From assembly GCF_000513895.2 (NCBI RefSeq), contig NZ_CP165782.1, positions 496,001-560,000 on the forward strand: a stretch of 64,000 nucleotides of DNA, in the 5' to 3' direction. A program made the position numbers and the translations under genes. The notes below the pieces were generated by a model that worked only from the letters and a program-made list of their open reading frames with translations, made no database searches and was not told the DNA's origin. The stretch comes from Ensifer sp. WSM1721 (GTDB lineage: Bacteria > Pseudomonadota > Alphaproteobacteria > Rhizobiales > Rhizobiaceae). Below, piece by piece: positions 7,623 through 16,087 of the stretch (position 1 is its first letter; each line of letters opens with the position of its first letter).

Positions 7623-8969
7623 ATGTCTGAGATGATCGATTCCGCCGTCCTGGAAACACGTGCCGCAGAGCTCGTCGATCACGCACGCCGGGCCGGGGCG
7701 GATGCCGCCGATGCAGTCGTCGTGCGCGGCCGCTCCCGCTCCGTCTCGGTTCGGCTCGGCAAGGTCGAGGCGACGGAAGCTTCCGAGAGCGACGACTTCT
7801 CGCTCCGGGTCTTCGTCGGGCGGCGTGTCGCCAGCGTCTCCGCCAATCCCGGCTTCGACCTGAAGGTCCTGGCGGAACGGGCGGTGGCGATGGCGAAAGC
7901 CTCCCCCGAGGACCCCTACGCCTCGCTCGCCGATCCCGACCGGCTGGCGAGATCCTATCCGGACCTCGATCTCTTCGATAGCCGCGAGGTTTCGACGGAG
8001 GCGTTGACGGAGGCGGCGCTCGCCGCCGAAGAGGCCGCGCTCTCGGTCGCCGGTGTTACCAATTCCAGCGGCGCCAGCGCTTCGGCCGGCATGGGTGGAC
8101 TGGTCCTCGTCACCTCCCACGGCTTTTCCGGCTCCTATCTGGCGACGCGGTTCGGGCGCTCGGTGAGTGCGATCGCCGGCGCAGGCACGAAGATGGAGCG
8201 TGACTACGATTACGACAGCCGGCTCTATTTCGACGAGCTGCGCACTGCCGACGACATCGGCCGCGTTGCCGGCGAGCGGGCGGTGGCGCGCCTGGATCCG
8301 CGTCGCGTGCCGACGGCCAAGAATGTGGCCGTCGTCTTCGATCCGCGCGTGGCGCGCGGCTTCGTCGGGCATCTGGCAGCCGCCATCAATGGCGCTTCGG
8401 TGGCGCGCAAGACGAGCTTCCTGCGCGACATGATGGGCAAGCAGATCATGAAGGCGGGCATTTCCGTCACCGACGATCCGCTGATCGTCCGCGGCTCCTC
8501 TTCACGCCCCTTCGACGGCGAAGGGGTCAGCGGTTCGAAACTGTCGATGGTCGAAGATGGCGTTCTCAGGCACTGGTTCCTGTCCACATCTGCGGCCAAG
8601 GAACTGGGGCTCGAAACCAACGGCCGCGGTGTTCGAGGCGGACCGACAGTCAATCCGGCCTCGACCAATCTCGCGCTCGAGCCGGGTTCGATTTCGCGCG
8701 AGGATCTGATCCGCGGTGTAGACACCGGCTTCTACGTGACCGAGCTCATCGGCCAGGGCGTCAATATGGTGACGGGCGAATACAGCCGCGGCGCCTCGGG
8801 CTTCTGGATCGAGAACGGGGAGATCACTTATCCCGTGTCGGAGGTGACCATCGCCTCCAATCTCAAGCAGATGTTCATGGCCTTGACGCCGGCCGATGAT
8901 ATCGACAGGAAATTCGGCATCGCCGCGCCGACCTTTGCGATCGAAGGCATGACGCTCGCCGGAACATGA
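7623..8969 (+). CDS. pmbA: TldE/PmbA-type modulator of TldD protease
   Basis: A 448-residue protein matching the TldD/PmbA family along its length, for example SVRLGKVEATEASESDDFSLRVFVGRRVASVSAN and the C-terminal GASGFWIENGEITYPVSEVTIASNL. TldE pairs with TldD to form a protease that in other bacteria processes microcin precursors and degrades CcdA-like peptides. The metal-binding HExxxH helix of TldD is absent, which fits the TldE partner. The start is MSEMIDSAV at 7623; an in-frame ATG at 7608 with GGCAGGA just upstream is an alternative. The phosphatase-family gene follows after 66 bases. No tldD lies in this window. Confidence 0.9.
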   Translation: MSEMIDSAVLETRAAELVDHARRAGADAADAVVVRGRSRSVSVRLGKVEATEASESDDFSLRVFVGRRVASVSANPGFDLKVLAERAVAMAKASPEDPYASLADPDRLARSYPDLDLFDSREVSTEALTEAALAAEEAALSVAGVTNSSGASASAGMGGLVLVTSHGFSGSYLATRFGRSVSAIAGAGTKMERDYDYDSRLYFDELRTADDIGRVAGERAVARLDPRRVPTAKNVAVVFDPRVARGFVGHLAAAINGASVARKTSFLRDMMGKQIMKAGISVTDDPLIVRGSSSRPFDGEGVSGSKLSMVEDGVLRHWFLSTSAAKELGLETNGRGVRGGPTVNPASTNLALEPGSISREDLIRGVDTGFYVTELIGQGVNMVTGEYSRGASGFWIENGEITYPVSEVTIASNLKQMFMALTPADDIDRKFGIAAPTFAIEGMTLAGT

Positions 8970-9035
8970 ATGCGGACGATGCGTTCCGCCAGGAGTTGAA
9001 GGTGCGTGGGGCTGGTCCCGCGCGTAAGGATTTGA

Positions 9036-9848
9036 ATGTCAGAAACAGCCCTTTCGATTGTGCCGGCTTGGGACGAGGATCTTGAGCTCATCCTCGCCGC
9101 GGCGGTGACGGCTGGCGACACGGCGCTCGGATATTTTCGCACGTCGTTCGGCGTCCATTGGAAGAACGAAGGCCGGTCCCCCGTAAGCGAAGCCGACCTT
9201 GCCGCCAACGACATCCTTAAAGGGCGGCTGCTCGCCGCGCGGCCCGATTACGGCTGGCTCTCCGAGGAGACCGACGACGACGAAACCCGTCTCACCCGCG
9301 AAACCGTCTTCGTCGTCGATCCGATCGACGGTACCCGTGCCTTCATTTCCGGAAAGGACCTCTGGTGCGTGAGCGTCGCCGTCGTCCATCGGGGGCAGCC
9401 GGTGGCGGGCGTTCTCTATGCGCCTGCCCTCGGCGAGGTCTTCCAGGCGACGCTTGACGGCGCGGCACGAAAGAACGGCGACGCGATTGCGGTGCGAGAT
9501 GCCGGCGACATTCTCAAGGTCGCGATCGCCGAGGACCTGATCGGCAAGCTCGCGCTGCCCTACCGCAAGACGATGTTGCGCGTGTCGCATGTGCCGTCGC
9601 TCGCCTACCGCTTGGCGATGATCGCGGACGGCCGCATCGATGGGACGGTCGTCAAGAGGAACTCTCACGACTGGGACCTTGCCGCCGCCGATCTCATCCT
9701 TTCGCGCGCCGGCGGGGCGCTTCGTAGCCTCGACGGCGAGCCTCTCTCCTACAATCGCCCGATCGTTACGCATGGCATTCTGGGAGCGGCTTCAGGGTCG
9801 GCGCTCTCGGCTTTGCTCGCCGCCTCCAGGCCTCTTGAGCCCCATTGA
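9036..9848 (+). CDS. Inositol monophosphatase family enzyme (CysQ/SuhB-like)
   Basis: A 270-residue member of the lithium-sensitive phosphatase superfamily. Metal and substrate motifs are intact: WLSEET (E77/E78), D95-P-I-D98-G-T and HDWDLAAADLIL near residue 212. The family hydrolyses inositol-1-phosphate, 3'(2'),5'-bisphosphate nucleotides (CysQ) or related sugar phosphates; which one cannot be told from the motifs. It lies just upstream of DUF4170 and Kdo transferase genes, which may link it to envelope metabolism, but this is context only. The start is ATG at 9036 (MSETALSIVP). Confidence 0.85.
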   Translation: MSETALSIVPAWDEDLELILAAAVTAGDTALGYFRTSFGVHWKNEGRSPVSEADLAANDILKGRLLAARPDYGWLSEETDDDETRLTRETVFVVDPIDGTRAFISGKDLWCVSVAVVHRGQPVAGVLYAPALGEVFQATLDGAARKNGDAIAVRDAGDILKVAIAEDLIGKLALPYRKTMLRVSHVPSLAYRLAMIADGRIDGTVVKRNSHDWDLAAADLILSRAGGALRSLDGEPLSYNRPIVTHGILGAASGSALSALLAASRPLEPH

Positions 9849-9905
9849 CCTTTACGGGCTAATGCCGCAAACCAACGCCCACACCAAAAAACAGATGGAA
9901 TTCCG

Positions 9906-10142
9906 ATGGCTCACGATTCCGAGAAAAAACAACGGCTGCATCTCGTCTTCGGCGGAGAGTTGACGACGCTCACCGACGTGCAATTTCGCGACCTCGAAAA
10001 TCTGGATATCGTCGGCATCTTCCCGGATTACGAGAGTGCCCACGTCGCCTGGAAGGCCAAGGCGCAGATGACCGTGGACAATGCCCACATGCGCTATTTC
10101 ATCGTCCATATGCATCGCCTGCTTGACCCGGAAAACAAATGA
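9906..10142 (+). CDS. DUF4170 small protein
   Basis: A 78-residue protein that I recognise as the alphaproteobacterial DUF4170 family: KQRLHLVFGGEL, the central DIVGIFPDYESAHVAWKAKAQ and AHMRYFIVHMHRLLDP. It is soluble with no catalytic motif visible; molecular function unknown. Its position directly before waaA (37 bases) is conserved in Rhizobiales as far as I recall, suggesting a role near lipid A/Kdo synthesis. The start ATG at 9906 gives MAHDSEKK. Confidence 0.85.
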   Translation: MAHDSEKKQRLHLVFGGELTTLTDVQFRDLENLDIVGIFPDYESAHVAWKAKAQMTVDNAHMRYFIVHMHRLLDPENK

Positions 10143-10179
10143 TGCCGACGGTGTCGGACGGAGCTGAGGGCAAGCATTC

Positions 10180-11493
10180 ATGAGTAGCCTGCGTGCACGG
10201 CTCGCGCTCTCCGGCTATCGCTGGCTGGGTACGGCGATTTACCCCTTCTTCTGGTCTTATCTTGCGCTCCGCGCGGCGAAGGGCAAGGAGGATCCGGCGC
10301 GTCGGCGCGAGCGCTACGGCTACGCCAGTGCGCCCCGCCCGCCGGGACCTCTCGTGTGGTTTCATGCCGCCAGCGTCGGCGAGACGGTGGCCGTCACGCC
10401 GCTGATCAAAGAGATCCGCCGCCGCGGCATCGCCGTGGTGCTGACTACGGGAACGACGACCTCGGCCAAGGTCGCGGCAGAGCGCCTCGGGTCGACCGTC
10501 GTGCACCAATATGTGCCGCTCGACTTCAAACCGGCGGTAAGCCGGTTCCTCGAATACTGGCAGCCGGATCTGGCGATCATCGCCGAATCCGAAATCTGGC
10601 CGATGACGATCATCGAACTCGGTCGGCGCCACATTCCGCAGGCCCTCGTCAACGGCCGCCTTTCCGACCGGACCTTCGCCCGCTGGAAGAAGCGGCCGTC
10701 GCTCGCGGACGCGCTTTTCGAGAATCTTGCGCTGGTCATCGCCCAGTCCGATGTCGATGCGGATCGTTTCCGCACGCTCGGCGCGTTGCCGGTCATGGTT
10801 TCGGGCAATCTCAAAGTCGACACGGATGCTCCGCCGCACGACCCGCGGGCGCTACGCGAATACCGCCAGCAGATCGGTACGCGCAAGACCTGGGCGGCGA
10901 TCTCCACCTTCGACGGCGAGGAGAATGCGGCCGGCACCGTTCACCAGGCGCTGAAGGATCGCACGAGCCTTTTGACGATCATCGTGCCGCGCCACCCGGA
11001 GCGTTGCGACGCCATCGAGGCCGCCCTTGTCGCGAAGGGCCTGAAGGTCGCACGCCGGACGCGCGACGATCCGCTGACGCCCGACGTCGACATATTTCTC
11101 GGAGACACGATTGGCGAAATGGGCCTCTATCTGAGGCTCACCGAAGTCGCCTTCGTAGGCCGTTCGCTCTTTGCCGAGGGCGGCCAGAATCCGCTGGAGC
11201 CGGCCATGCTCGGCTGTGCGGTGCTTTCGGGCGGCAACGTCCAGAATTTCCGCGAGACCTATCAGATGCTCGCCAAGAACGGCAGCGCCAAGATCGTGCG
11301 CGATACCGAGATGCTCGCAAAGGGCGTGAACTACCTGCTCGCCAACGACGACATGCGTCGCTCGATGATCGACGCGGGACTTGAAACCGTGCAACAGATG
11401 CGAGGCGCGCTGACGGCGACGATGAAGGGGCTCGAACCCTACATCAATCCGCTGGTGGTGAAAGCGCGGCTGGAGCCGCGCGCGGAAGGCTAG
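10180..11493 (+). CDS. waaA: 3-deoxy-D-manno-octulosonic acid (Kdo) transferase WaaA
   Basis: A 437-residue GT-B glycosyltransferase that adds Kdo from CMP-Kdo to lipid IVA at the inner face of the cytoplasmic membrane. It has an N-terminal hydrophobic anchor (YRWLGTAIYPFFWSYLAL), the conserved FHAASVGETVAVTPLI segment, AESEIWPMTI, FDGEENAAGTVH and the C-terminal GRSLFAEGGQNPLEPAMLG donor-site signature. The start ATG at 10180 gives MSSLRARLALSGYRW. A HAD hydrolase follows after 9 bases and lpxK after that, so the three likely form one lipid A/inner-core transcription unit. Confidence 0.95.
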   Translation: MSSLRARLALSGYRWLGTAIYPFFWSYLALRAAKGKEDPARRRERYGYASAPRPPGPLVWFHAASVGETVAVTPLIKEIRRRGIAVVLTTGTTTSAKVAAERLGSTVVHQYVPLDFKPAVSRFLEYWQPDLAIIAESEIWPMTIIELGRRHIPQALVNGRLSDRTFARWKKRPSLADALFENLALVIAQSDVDADRFRTLGALPVMVSGNLKVDTDAPPHDPRALREYRQQIGTRKTWAAISTFDGEENAAGTVHQALKDRTSLLTIIVPRHPERCDAIEAALVAKGLKVARRTRDDPLTPDVDIFLGDTIGEMGLYLRLTEVAFVGRSLFAEGGQNPLEPAMLGCAVLSGGNVQNFRETYQMLAKNGSAKIVRDTEMLAKGVNYLLANDDMRRSMIDAGLETVQQMRGALTATMKGLEPYINPLVVKARLEPRAEG

Positions 11494-11502
11494 GTAGGGA
11501 TC

Positions 11503-12210
11503 GTGGCCGCAACAGACATTGCCGGCATATTGTTCGACAAGGACGGCACCCTGCTCGATTACGTGAAGAGCTGGGTGCCGGTCAACTACGAGCTGGCGCG
11601 CATCGCCGCCAAGGGCGACGATGACCTCGCAAGGACGCTGCTTTACGCGGGCGGTATGGACCCGGATACGGGGCTCGTCGCCCCCGACAGCCTGCTTGCT
11701 GCCGGAAACACGGTGGAGATTGCTTCCGGCATGGTGGCAGCCGGCGCGCCATTCACGATCGAGGAACTGACCACCCTTTTCGACGGGCTCTTCGCGTGTT
11801 CCGCCGATTACGCCGTCCCGGTGACCGACCTCGCCGCCTTTTTTGCCGGATTGCACGCGAAGGGCTATCGCCTCGGTGTCGCATCGAGCGACAACGAGCG
11901 CTCGATCCGGGAGACGGCGAAACGCTTCGGTTTCGACAATTACCTGCATTACGTTGCCGGCTATGACAGCGGCTATGGGGTCAAGCCGGAGCCCGGCATG
12001 GTGCTCGGATTCTGCACCGCGACGGGGCTCACACCGGAGCAGGTCGCCGTCGTCGGCGACAACAACCACGACATGCATATGGGCCGTAAGGCGGGCGTCG
12101 GCATGACGGTCGCAGTGCTGACGGGCACCGGTTCGCGCCAGTCGCTTGCAGACGCCTCGGATCATTGCCTCGCCGATATCACCGAGCTGGAAGCGGTGCT
12201 CACCGCCTGA
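11503..12210 (+). CDS. HAD-superfamily hydrolase (Gph/PGP-like)
   Basis: A 235-residue HAD phosphatase. The nucleophile motif is D12-K-D14-G-T (FDKDGTLLDY), motif II is the ASS in LGVASSDNE, and motif IV is VVGDNNHDM. The helical cap between motifs I and II is of subfamily I type, as in phosphoglycolate phosphatase, but substrates of this group are not predictable. The start is GTG at 11503. It sits between waaA and lpxK, so a role in Kdo or lipid A precursor handling is possible; the Kdo-8-phosphate phosphatase KdsC is a smaller, capless enzyme and is not what this is. Confidence 0.8.
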   Translation: MAATDIAGILFDKDGTLLDYVKSWVPVNYELARIAAKGDDDLARTLLYAGGMDPDTGLVAPDSLLAAGNTVEIASGMVAAGAPFTIEELTTLFDGLFACSADYAVPVTDLAAFFAGLHAKGYRLGVASSDNERSIRETAKRFGFDNYLHYVAGYDSGYGVKPEPGMVLGFCTATGLTPEQVAVVGDNNHDMHMGRKAGVGMTVAVLTGTGSRQSLADASDHCLADITELEAVLTA

Positions 12211-12342
12211 CCCGCTTGCCTTTTTTTCCGTTCTGACGTTCTTTGTCGGCGATCATGCCGTCGCCGGCCGTGCGGCGGAGAGTTTCGGGTACAGCCCTCC
12301 TGGCCGTGCGGGCAGGGGGCCGGGCAGGCTTTGCGGGTAGAG

Positions 12343-13383
12343 ATGGTTTCTGAAGCGCCTCCGTTCTGGTGGACCAAGGCCGACTGGCGCGCCTATGCTC
12401 TTTGGCCGTTCTCCTGGCTCTATGGCCGCATCGCCGGCATGCGCATGGACCGGGCGCGCCGCGCCACGGCGCCCGTGCCGCTCATCTGCGTCGGCAATTT
12501 CACCGTCGGCGGCGCGGGAAAGACGCCGACGGCGATCGCGCTCGCGCGGGCCGCCAAGGCGAAAGGTCTGAAGCCGGGTTTCCTGAGCCGCGGCTACGGC
12601 GGTTCGCTGGATGTCACAACAATTGTCGACCCGGAACACCATCGCGCTCGCGAGGTCGGCGACGAGCCGCTTCTGCTCGCCCGTGAGGCGCTGACGGTCG
12701 TCTGTCGCCGCCGGGTCGAGGGCGCCAGCAAGCTCGCCGCCGAAGGCGCAGACATCATCATCATGGATGACGGCTTCCAGAGTGCGAGACTCGTCTTCGA
12801 TTTCGCGCTGCTGGTGATCGATTCAGGCCGCGGCATCGGCAACGGCCATCTCGTGCCGTCCGGTCCGGTTCGCGCGCCGATCGGCAACCAGATCCGCCAC
12901 GCCACCGCGCTTCTGAAGATCGGTCACGACTCTGCCGCCGATCCGCTGATCCGCCGTGCGGCGCGGGCGGGCAAGCCCGTCTACCCGGCCGAGACCGTCC
13001 GGACCGACGATGGCTCGCTAGCCGGTGTCAAGGTGCTTGCCTGGGCCGGCATTGCCGATCCGGAGAAGTTTTTTCGGACGGTGCGGGAGACCGGCGCAAT
13101 CATCGAAGAGACCCGAAGCTTTCCGGATCATCATCACTTCTCCGAGGACGAAGTCGCCGACCTCGTGGATCGCGCCGCACGCCAGGGCCTGACGCTCGTA
13201 ACGACGGCGAAGGACATAGTTCGCCTGGAGCCCGGTCACGGCCGGGCAGCGGAACTGGCGGCAAAAAGCAGAGTGATCGAGATCGACGTGCGGTTCGACG
13301 ATCCCGCGGCGCCGGGAAAGATCATCGATGCGGCGCTTGCCGCCGCTCGCGCTCGCCGGCTGCGTGCGCCTAAATCCGGTTAA
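12343..13383 (+). CDS. lpxK: Tetraacyldisaccharide 4'-kinase LpxK
   Basis: A 346-residue membrane-associated kinase that phosphorylates the 4' position of the tetraacyldisaccharide lipid A precursor. The Walker A loop is [13 protein letters not shown] (51-63); DDGFQ (in [10 protein letters not shown]) and [11 protein letters not shown] are LpxK hallmarks. The start ATG at 12343 ([15 protein letters not shown]) is preferred over an in-frame TTG at 12331. It lies 132 bases after the HAD gene. Its TAA stop codon is also the first three bases of a dispersed palindromic repeat. Confidence 0.95.
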   Translation: MVSEAPPFWWTKADWRAYALWPFSWLYGRIAGMRMDRARRATAPVPLICVGNFTVGGAGKTPTAIALARAAKAKGLKPGFLSRGYGGSLDVTTIVDPEHHRAREVGDEPLLLAREALTVVCRRRVEGASKLAAEGADIIIMDDGFQSARLVFDFALLVIDSGRGIGNGHLVPSGPVRAPIGNQIRHATALLKIGHDSAADPLIRRAARAGKPVYPAETVRTDDGSLAGVKVLAWAGIADPEKFFRTVRETGAIIEETRSFPDHHHFSEDEVADLVDRAARQGLTLVTTAKDIVRLEPGHGRAAELAAKSRVIEIDVRFDDPAAPGKIIDAALAAARARRLRAPKSG

Positions 13384-13425
13384 TGCATGTCGCCCAAAAA
13401 CGCACAACGGTTTTGGGACATGTAC
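13381..13425 (+). repeat. GCATGTCG palindrome family, copy at lpxK stop
   Basis: It begins TAATGCATGTCGCCCAAAA, has TTTTGGGAC as inner right arm and a worn outer arm ACATGT. It matches the two tandem copies at 53102 and 53161. The initial TAA is the lpxK stop codon. Confidence 0.8.
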
Positions 13426-13436
13426 AAAACAAGGAC

Positions 13437-13670
13437 CTAACGGCGCTGGTTCGGCAACGCACCGGCGCGCTTCTCGGCCTCCAACGAGGCGGCTGCGTCC
13501 ACATAGGGCTCCTGGCGCGCGACGCTCCAGTAACGCAGCTCATCGACCGGAATGGCCTTGCCGGTCATAGCACAGACAACGTGCGATCCGGCAAGCACGA
13601 CCTGAAAGTCGCCGTCGAGATAGCGGATCTTCGCCTCGCGGGAGGAGCTTCCTTCAAAACGGTTCATCAT
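13437..13670 (-). CDS. DUF2093 small protein
   Basis: A 77-residue protein that I recognise as DUF2093: MNRFEGSSSREAKIRYLDGDFQVVLAGSHVVCAMTGK, then IPVDELRYWSVARQEPYVDAAASLEAE. Function unknown; no membrane segment. Two adjacent ATGs (13670 and 13667) can serve as start. It is convergent with lpxK, and a RIME-like repeat lies just upstream of its start, so its promoter must be within or beyond the repeat. Confidence 0.8.
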   Translation of the reverse strand: MMNRFEGSSSREAKIRYLDGDFQVVLAGSHVVCAMTGKAIPVDELRYWSVARQEPYVDAAASLEAEKRAGALPNQRR

Positions 13671-13692
13671 GCCTGCGTCAGCCTCGTCGCCT

Positions 13693-13796
13693 CTGCATGT
13701 TTCCTTAAATCGTAGCCGATTTAAGGATAAAAACATGCAGCAATTCAGAGTGCTACAGCGTCCTTTGCGCGTCTGATAAGACGCGTGGCGCTGTAG
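13693..13796 (-). repeat. RIME-like palindromic element, copy B
   Basis: Two hairpins in the order hairpin 2 then hairpin 1: CTGCATGTTTCCTTAAATCG ... CGATTTAAGG ... AACATGCAG, then CTACAGCG ... GCGCGTCT ... AGACGCG ... CGCTGTAG. It is about 104 bases, inverted relative to copies A, C and F, and lies between the DUF2093 gene and mutL. Confidence 0.9.
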
Positions 13797-13876
13797 TGGA
13801 TGTCTTGATCTATCCGGCCGCCTCCGAAAAGGCCAGTGGAATTCGGAAAGTTTCCGCCCCCGAAAGGAACGGATAC

Positions 13877-15691
13877 TTAGCTCCGGCCGAAAAGTCGCTC
13901 TATGTCGGCGAGCTTGAGCTCGATATAGGTCGGCCGGCCGTGATTGCATTGACCGGAGCCCGGCGTTGCTTCCATCTGGCGAAGCAGCGCGTTCATCTCT
14001 TCGGTGCGCAAGCGGCGGCCCGAGCGCACCGAACCGTGGCAGGCCATCGTCGCGGCCAGATATTCAAGCCGGCCTTGAAGACCATTTGCCGTGTCCCATC
14101 CGGCGAGCTCGTCGGCAAGCTGCCTTACCAGTCCGGCCGCATCCACCTCACCGAGCATCGCCGGGGTCTCGCGCACGGCGATCGCTCCGGGTCCGAAGCG
14201 TTCGATCGAGAGGCCGAGCCGCATGAATTCCTCCGCATGCGCCATCAGTCGCTCGCAGTCGTCTTCCGGCAGGTCGACGATCTCCGGGATGAGAAGCGCC
14301 TGGGCCGGCACTGGCCGCGAATGCAGCGCCGCCCGCATCGTTTCGAAGACGAGCCTTTCGTGCGCGGCGTGCTGGTCGACGATGACGAGCCCGTCATCGG
14401 TCTGCGCGACGATGTAGTTTTCGTGAAGTTGCGCACGGGCGGCGCCGAGCGGGAAGGAAGGCGCAGGTCCTTCGGCCTGTCTCAACTCGGTCGGCGGTGC
14501 GGCTGCCCGCGCCGATGGCTGCGCGAATTCCGTGAACCTTGCCTGCGGCGCCTCGGCGAAACCGTAGGCGGCCTCGTCGAAGCGCATCGGCCGGTAGGGG
14601 GAGGCGGCGGCCGTCCAGGGCTCCCGCGGCCCTTGGTGCTCGGGTCTGTAGGCCTCGGGCCGGAAGGCGCGCATCATCGCGCTGGCGCCGGTCGTAGCAG
14701 CGCGATCGCCGCCGCGCGCCAGGGCCTCGCGGATCGCGCCGATGATCAACCCTCGGATCAGTCCCGGATCGCGGAAGCGCACGTCCGACTTCGCCGGATG
14801 GACGTTGACGTCTACGAGGGCGGGGTCGAGCGTGATCGATAACACCGCGACCGCGTAACGCCCCTGCGGGATGGTCTCGGCATAGGCGGCGCGGATCGCG
14901 GAGAGAACGAGCTTGTCCTGAACCGGTCGGCCATTGACGAAGGCATATTGCTGCAGCGAATTGCCGCGATTGAAGGTCGGCACGCCGGCAAAGCCCGTGA
15001 GGTGTGCGCCCTCGCGCTCGGCATCGATCTCGATGGCGTTGTCGCGGAAGTCCTTGCCGAGCACCTGCGCCATTCGCGCCAGCCGATCGTCACCCGTCGC
15101 AGGAAATTCGAGCGTCGAGCGATCGGAGCCGGAAAGTACGAAACGCACCTTTGGAAAGGCGATCGCCATGCGGCGCACGACTTCGGAAATCGCCGCGGCC
15201 TCGGCCTTTTCCGATTTCATGAATTTGAGCCGAGCCGGCGTCGCAAAGAAAAGATCGCGCACTTCCACCACGGTACCGACATTGGCGGCCGATGGGCGCA
15301 CGGGGTCGCTCCGGCCGCCGGTGACCGCGATCGCCGCGCCTTCTCGCGCCTCTGCCGTCCGCGTGGTGATCGACAGGCGCGCCACCGATCCGATCGAGGG
15401 AAGCGCCTCGCCGCGAAAACCGAGCGTGCGGATGTCGATGAGGCTGTCGCTGATCTTGGAGGTGCAGTGGCGGCGGATCGCCAGTTCGAGGTCCGCGGGC
15501 GACATGCCGCTGCCATTGTCGGTGACCCGGAGCAGCGTCTTGCCGCCGCCCGCCGTCGCGATCTCGATCCTGGTCGCACCCGCATCGAGTGCATTCTCGA
15601 TCAGTTCCTTGGCGGCGCTGGCGGGTCGTTCGATGACCTCGCCCGCCGCGATCTGGTTGATGAGCGTTTCGGAGAGTTGCTTAATGGCCAT
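13877..15691 (-). CDS. mutL: DNA mismatch repair protein MutL (endonuclease type)
   Basis: A 604-residue MutL. The N-terminal GHKL ATPase shows [11 protein letters not shown] (E29, N33), DNGSGM and [12 protein letters not shown]. The C-terminal dimerisation domain carries [12 protein letters not shown], which fits the nuclease motif DQHA(x)2E(x)4E, plus [10 protein letters not shown] and CNHGRPT metal-site segments. It should therefore nick DNA itself, in line with the absence of MutH in this group. The start at 15691 ([18 protein letters not shown]) is the standard N-terminus; the frame is open to 15805 but adds no conserved sequence. It is divergent from the PAS-REC gene across 396 bases that include a CtrA-type box. 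Confidence 0.95.
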   Translation of the reverse strand: MAIKQLSETLINQIAAGEVIERPASAAKELIENALDAGATRIEIATAGGGKTLLRVTDNGSGMSPADLELAIRRHCTSKISDSLIDIRTLGFRGEALPSIGSVARLSITTRTAEAREGAAIAVTGGRSDPVRPSAANVGTVVEVRDLFFATPARLKFMKSEKAEAAAISEVVRRMAIAFPKVRFVLSGSDRSTLEFPATGDDRLARMAQVLGKDFRDNAIEIDAEREGAHLTGFAGVPTFNRGNSLQQYAFVNGRPVQDKLVLSAIRAAYAETIPQGRYAVAVLSITLDPALVDVNVHPAKSDVRFRDPGLIRGLIIGAIREALARGGDRAATTGASAMMRAFRPEAYRPEHQGPREPWTAAASPYRPMRFDEAAYGFAEAPQARFTEFAQPSARAAAPPTELRQAEGPAPSFPLGAARAQLHENYIVAQTDDGLVIVDQHAAHERLVFETMRAALHSRPVPAQALLIPEIVDLPEDDCERLMAHAEEFMRLGLSIERFGPGAIAVRETPAMLGEVDAAGLVRQLADELAGWDTANGLQGRLEYLAATMACHGSVRSGRRLRTEEMNALLRQMEATPGSGQCNHGRPTYIELKLADIERLFGRS

Positions 15692-16087
15692 GGCCCATTT
15701 TCCAGGATTCGGCGAAAGAGGGAAAGGGCCGCGCGTCCTCTTCTTCGACAACGCCGACTCGAAGACGTCATCCCGGCCGCCCGGGACCCCGGAAAAACGG
15801 GACAACGACTTAATCCGGCTTTAACGTTCTGCTGCGATTTTCCACAGCAACCTGAATGACCACGGGTTTGTCTTTGGAGCCGCGCGGCGTTGCTGGACGC
15901 CGCCCGTATCCGCCCGAAGAGATGCCGTCCACGGCCAGCCAGCATGTTCCGAAAAGAAACCGCTACTGCATGACCTCGATCGGAACCGGTCCAGAGGCAA
16001 AACCGTGCGGTATGCCGAAGCGTTGCAGCGGCTTTAGTGCATTTGATTTGAGATGCACGGGGCTGCGGCGGGAACGAGGACAGCGCG
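15692..16087. other. Divergent intergenic region mutL / PAS-REC gene
   Basis: This 396-base stretch has no convincing gene. It contains a perfect TTAA-N7-TTAAC site (15810-15825), a hairpin GCGGCGT-6 bases-ACGCCGC (around 15884-15903), a stretch at about 15963-16034 that looks like a heavily worn RIME copy (CTACTGCATG ... GTTGCAGCGG), and a short inverted repeat GTGCAT/ATGCAC just upstream of 16088. Confidence 0.6.
15810..15825 (+). promoter_or_regulatory. CtrA-type box TTAA-N7-TTAAC
   Basis: The sequence TTAATCCGGCTTTAAC matches the CtrA consensus TTAA-N7-TTAAC at every fixed position. It lies 119 bases upstream of mutL and 262 bases upstream of the PAS-REC gene. CtrA is the essential cell-cycle response regulator of Alphaproteobacteria. 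Binding is predicted, not shown. Confidence 0.5.

Noticed and set aside
10852..12165. A 437-codon minus-strand frame opposite waaA and the HAD gene
   Set aside because: It overlaps two well-supported genes on the plus strand and shows no protein family.
13381..13740. CRISPR-like repeats near 13.4-13.8 kb
   Set aside because: The two palindromes there belong to different families and are single copies; there is no regular repeat-spacer array and no cas gene in the window.
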